In this document: positions 33,062 to 36,004 of the stretch, piece after piece
Numbering within the stretch: position 1 is the stretch's first letter
Layout of the letters: every line of letters begins with the position of its first letter
NCBI GenBank assembly: GCA_035633255.1
Contig: DASQFD010000046.1
Coordinates: 1 to 36,004, forward strand
Direction of reading: 5' to 3'
DNA length: 36,004 nucleotides
DNA from: DASQFD01 sp035633255
Lineage (GTDB): Bacteria > Actinomycetota > Actinomycetes > Actinomycetales > Dermatophilaceae
Notes under the pieces: model-generated
The model's database searches: none
What the model was told of the DNA's origin: nothing
What the model saw: the letters and a program-made list of their open reading frames with translations, nothing else
Program-made: the position numbers and the translations under genes

Positions 33062-33718
33062 ATGCCGCGCGCCGACACCGAACCGTCCGCCCCCGACCCG
33101 GTGCCAGACCCCGTCCCCGACCCGGCGCCCACCGCATCGCCGGGCCCGCCGCCCGAGCCGGCCGCACCCGGTGCCTCCCGCACCGTGATGAGCGACTCCG
33201 ACGTCGCCCGGGCGCTGCGCCGCATCGCCCACGAGATCCTCGAGCGCAACAAGGGCGCCGACGACCTCGTCCTCCTCGGCATCCCGACCCGCGGCGTCGA
33301 GCTCGCCCGCCGGCTCGCCGCCCTCGTCGCCGAGGTCGAGGGCGCCGAGGTGCCCGTCGGCGCGCTCGACGTGACGATGCACCGCGACGACCTGCGCCGG
33401 CAGCCCACCCGCGCCCCCGCGCAGACCCACATCCCGAGCGTCGGCGTCGACGACCGGGTCGTGGTCCTGGTCGACGACGTGCTCTACTCCGGCCGCACCA
33501 TCCGGGCCGCCCTCGACGCGCTCTCCGACCTCGGCCGGCCCCGCGCCGTGCGCCTCGCGGTCCTCGTCGACCGCGGTCACCGCGAGCTGCCGATCCGCGC
33601 CGACCACGTGGGCAAGAACCTGCCGACGGCACACGGGGAGAAGGTCCGCGTCCGGCTCGCGGGCGTGGACGAGGAGCCCGAGGCGGTCACCATCGCGAAC
33701 GGGGGTACCCCCGCGTGA
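33062..33718 (+). CDS. pyrR: bifunctional pyr operon regulator PyrR / uracil phosphoribosyltransferase
   Basis: A 218-residue PyrR. The family domain starts near residue 40 (SRTVMSDSDVARALRRIAHEILERNKGADDLVLLGIPTRGVELARRLA) and carries DVTMHRDDL and the PRPP loop VVVLVDDVLYSGRTIR. It senses UMP/UTP and binds the hairpin in its own leader. The first 40 residues are an added Pro/Asp-rich stretch (P-D-P-V-P-D-P-V-P) not needed by the family. ATG 33062 fits the AAGGAGG at 33045, but ATG 33188 is a possible alternative start. The stop overlaps pyrB (GTGA). An octamer copy includes the start codon (33060). Confidence 0.93.
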   Translation: MPRADTEPSAPDPVPDPVPDPAPTASPGPPPEPAAPGASRTVMSDSDVARALRRIAHEILERNKGADDLVLLGIPTRGVELARRLAALVAEVEGAEVPVGALDVTMHRDDLRRQPTRAPAQTHIPSVGVDDRVVVLVDDVLYSGRTIRAALDALSDLGRPRAVRLAVLVDRGHRELPIRADHVGKNLPTAHGEKVRVRLAGVDEEPEAVTIANGGTPA

Positions 33719-34662
33719 GGCGCCACCTGCTCTCCAGCGCCGACCTCGACCGCGACGACGTCCGGACCATCCTGGCCACCGCCGCCGAGATGCACGAGGT
33801 CCAGCGCCGCGAGGTCAAGAAGCTCCCCACCCTGCGCGGGCGGACCGTGATCAACCTCTTCTTCGAGGACTCCACCCGCACCCGGAGCAGCTTCGAGATC
33901 GCCGGGAAGTGGATGTCCGCCGACACCATCAACATCGCCGGCAAGGGCTCCTCGGTGAGCAAGGGCGAGTCGCTGCGCGACACCGTCCTGACCATCGCGG
34001 CGATGGGGGTGGACGCCCTCGTGGTGCGCCACATGGCCAGTGGTGCGTGCCACCAGATCGCCGCGTGGGTCGACGCCACCGTCGTCAACGCCGGCGACGG
34101 CACCCACGAGCACCCAACCCAGGCGCTCCTGGACGCCTACACGATGGAGTCGCGCCTGGGCGACCTCGCCGGCCGTCGGGTGGCCCTGGTCGGCGACCTG
34201 ACCCACTCCCGGGTCTTCCGCTCCAACGCGATCACCCTGCGCACCCTCGGCGCCGAGGTCACCGCCGTGGCCCCCCCGACCCTGATGCCCGCCGGCATCG
34301 GCCCGTGGGCGGCGGCCGACGGGTTCACCCTCTCCACCGACCTCGACGAGGTGCTCGCCACCGGCCCCGACGCGGTGATGATGCTGCGGGTCCAGCGCGA
34401 GCGGATGAGCGGCGGCTTCTTCCCGACCGCGCGGGAGTACACGATCGGCTACGGCCTGACCCGTGACCGCCTCCGGGCCCTCCTCGCCGCCAACCCCGAG
34501 GCGGTCATCTGCCACCCGGGCCCGATGAACCGCGGCCTGGAGATCAGCGCCGACGCCGCCGACGCGGCGGCCAGCCTGGTCCTCGACCAGGTGAGCGCGG
34601 GGGTGGCGGTCCGGATGAGCGTCCTCTACCACCTGCTCGCCGGCGAGGGGGTGGCCGCGTGA
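33715..34662 (+). CDS. pyrB: aspartate carbamoyltransferase catalytic subunit
   Basis: A 315-residue transcarbamylase making carbamoyl-aspartate. The carbamoyl-phosphate motif STRTR is at residues 53-57 and the 80s-loop SSVSKGESLRDT follows. HPTQALLD and the C-terminal HPGPMNRG (aspartate-side Pro-Leu/Met loop) are intact. No regulatory PyrI subunit is encoded here, as usual in Gram-positive bacteria; regulation is by PyrR. GTG 33715 overlaps the pyrR stop and the gene overlaps pyrC at its end (GTGA). Confidence 0.97.
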   Translation: MRRHLLSSADLDRDDVRTILATAAEMHEVQRREVKKLPTLRGRTVINLFFEDSTRTRSSFEIAGKWMSADTINIAGKGSSVSKGESLRDTVLTIAAMGVDALVVRHMASGACHQIAAWVDATVVNAGDGTHEHPTQALLDAYTMESRLGDLAGRRVALVGDLTHSRVFRSNAITLRTLGAEVTAVAPPTLMPAGIGPWAAADGFTLSTDLDEVLATGPDAVMMLRVQRERMSGGFFPTAREYTIGYGLTRDRLRALLAANPEAVICHPGPMNRGLEISADAADAAASLVLDQVSAGVAVRMSVLYHLLAGEGVAA

Positions 34663-35966
34663 CCTCGCTCGTGCTCACCGGGCCGACCTGGTATGCCGGG
34701 GACGGCACCTCCACGCGGGGGGACGTCCTGCTCACCGACGGCGTGGTCGCGCAGACCGGCAGGGTCGCGGCCCCGGCGGACGCCGAGCGGGTCGACGCCG
34801 ACGGCCTGGTCCTGCTCCCCGGCCTGGTGGACCTGCACACCCACCTGCGGGAGCCCGGCCGCGAGGACGCCGAGACCGTCTGCTCGGGCAGCCGGGCCGC
34901 CGCCGCCGGCGGCTTCACCGCGGTCCTGGCCATAGCCAACACCACGCCCGTCACCGACACCGCCGAGCTGGCCGAGCGGGTCCTGGACCTCGGTGCCGCC
35001 TGCGGGCACGTCGACGTCTCCCCGATCGGCGCGGTCACCAAGGGCCTGGCGGGCCTGGAGCTCGCCGAGCTCGGCCTGATGCACCGCTCCCGCGCCCGGG
35101 TCACCGTCTTCTCCGACGACGGTCGCTGCGTCGCCGACGCCCGGGTGATGCGCCGGGCGCTGGAGTACGTCGGGGCGTTCGGCGGGGTCATCTCCCAGCA
35201 CTCCCAGGACGGGTCGCTGGCCGGGCCCACCGCGTGCGCCCACGAGGGCGAGCTCTCCGGCCGGCTCGGCCTGCCGGGCTGGCCCGCCGTGGCCGAGTCG
35301 GTGGTCATCGCCCGCGACGCCATGCTCGCGCGGCACACCGGCTCGCGGGTCCACGTCGCGCACGTGAGCACCGCCGAGGGGGTGGAGGTGGTCCGCTGGG
35401 CCAAGGCACACGGCATACCCCTCACCGCCGAGGTGACCCCGCACCACCTCGCGCTGACCGAGGAGCGGGTGGCCGGCTACGACCCGGTCAACAAGGTGAA
35501 CCCGCCGCTGCGGCCGACCGAGCACGCCGAGGCGCTGCGGGCCGCCCTCGCCGACGGGACCCTCGACGCGGTCGCCACCGACCACGCCCCGCACGCCCGG
35601 CACGACAAGGAGCACGCCTTCGTCGACGCCGCCCCGGGCATGCTCGGCCTGGAGACCGCCCTGGCCGTCGTCGCCGACCTCATGGTCGCGACCGGCCGGA
35701 TGACCTGGGCCGACCTGGCCCGCGTCATGTCGCTCACCCCCGCGCGCATCGCGGGCCTCGCCGGCCACGGCCGTCCGGTCGCCGCGGGCGAGCCCGCCAA
35801 CCTCGTCCTCGTCGACCCGCAGGCCCCCTGGACGGTGGACCGGGACGCCTCGGCGTCGCTGTCCCGCAACAACCCCTGGCACGGGATGCGCCTCGGCGCG
35901 AGCGTGCACACGACGATCCTGCGCGGCCGCGTGACGGCGCGGGAAGGAGCGCCCATCCCATGCTGA
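34659..35966 (+). CDS. pyrC: dihydroorotase (class I)
   Basis: A 435-residue zinc amidohydrolase cyclising carbamoyl-aspartate to dihydroorotate. HTHLREPG holds the metal ligands His60 and His62, with ETVCSGSRAAAAGGFTAVLAIANT after it. SQHSQDGSLAG and VAHVSTAEGVEVV carry further His ligands, and ATDHAPHARHDKE the catalytic Asp. This is the long class I form. GTG 34659 overlaps pyrB by 4 bases. The octamer at 34691 encodes Tyr-Ala and the one at 35411 Gly-Ile-Pro with the rare ATA codon. Confidence 0.96.
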   Translation: MTSLVLTGPTWYAGDGTSTRGDVLLTDGVVAQTGRVAAPADAERVDADGLVLLPGLVDLHTHLREPGREDAETVCSGSRAAAAGGFTAVLAIANTTPVTDTAELAERVLDLGAACGHVDVSPIGAVTKGLAGLELAELGLMHRSRARVTVFSDDGRCVADARVMRRALEYVGAFGGVISQHSQDGSLAGPTACAHEGELSGRLGLPGWPAVAESVVIARDAMLARHTGSRVHVAHVSTAEGVEVVRWAKAHGIPLTAEVTPHHLALTEERVAGYDPVNKVNPPLRPTEHAEALRAALADGTLDAVATDHAPHARHDKEHAFVDAAPGMLGLETALAVVADLMVATGRMTWADLARVMSLTPARIAGLAGHGRPVAAGEPANLVLVDPQAPWTVDRDASASLSRNNPWHGMRLGASVHTTILRGRVTAREGAPIPC

Positions 35967-36004
35967 CCTCCTCGCCGCCCCCGCGGCTGACCCGGCGCGA
36001 GCCC
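35960..36004 (+). CDS. start of a further pyr-operon gene (truncated by the window)
   Basis: ATG 35960 overlaps the pyrC stop by 7 bases and has GGAAGGAG about 10 bases upstream. Only 15 codons are visible (MLTSSPPPRLTRREP). In mycobacteria and Streptomyces a small membrane-protein gene lies between pyrC and carA, which would fit, but the sequence is too short to tell. Confidence 0.5.
   Translation, partial: MLTSSPPPRLTRREP

Overview
The window is a very GC-rich, densely packed chromosomal segment with many GTG starts, 4-base gene overlaps and leaderless-looking promoters. It suggests an actinomycete (Actinomycetota). The gene order of its blocks resembles Mycobacterium and Streptomyces (aspS; rarA-alaS-ruvX-mltG-aroE-prepilin peptidase-aroC-aroK-aroB-efp-nusB; pyrR-pyrB-pyrC). 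A Micrococcales family such as Intrasporangiaceae/Ornithinimicrobiaceae is my guess only.

Layout: (1) 1-6.2 kb, + strand: end of a MraY/WecA-like sugar-phosphate transferase, a MurJ-like flippase, a GT4 glycosyltransferase, pyrG, a Nudix hydrolase and a YchJ-like protein. (2) 6.2-11.7 kb: a sugar cassette with a LacI regulator, class I mannose-6-phosphate isomerase, a lipoprotein solute-binding protein (broken by a 1-base frameshift) and two CUT1 permeases, with no ATPase. (3) 11.8-19.1 kb: aspS, then a convergent minus-strand group (MMPL transporter, GNAT, alpha/beta hydrolase), then rarA reading away from MMPL. (4) 19.3-28.8 kb: DUF948 protein, small membrane protein, alaS, ruvX, mltG, aroE, A24 peptidase, aroC, aroK, aroB. 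(5) 28.9-32.7 kb: a minus-strand FMN/Fe-S glutamate-synthase-like protein, efp, nusB, a dodecin and a GNAT. (6) 32.8-36.0 kb: PyrR-controlled pyrimidine operon pyrR-pyrB-pyrC, plus the first codons of another gene.

Most of this is housekeeping: tRNA charging, shikimate pathway, de novo pyrimidines, envelope assembly. The most unusual signal is not a gene. The octamer CGGCATAC (complement GTATGCCG) occurs 29 times in 36 kb on both strands, in coding and non-coding DNA, where about one copy would be expected by chance. It accounts for nearly every ATA/TAT trinucleotide in the window, and forces rare codons (GCA, TAT, even ATA) in otherwise GC3-rich genes. It forms a small tandem array between nusB and the dodecin gene, and it is absent from a 5.9-kb stretch that contains the whole sugar cassette. 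This looks like a genome-wide iterated signal (uptake-type, HIP1-type or modification-linked). Other points of note are a LacI palindrome embedded in the lacI start codons, a PyrR hairpin that sequesters the pyrR ribosome binding site, several large unassigned hairpins, and short tandem repeats at gene junctions.
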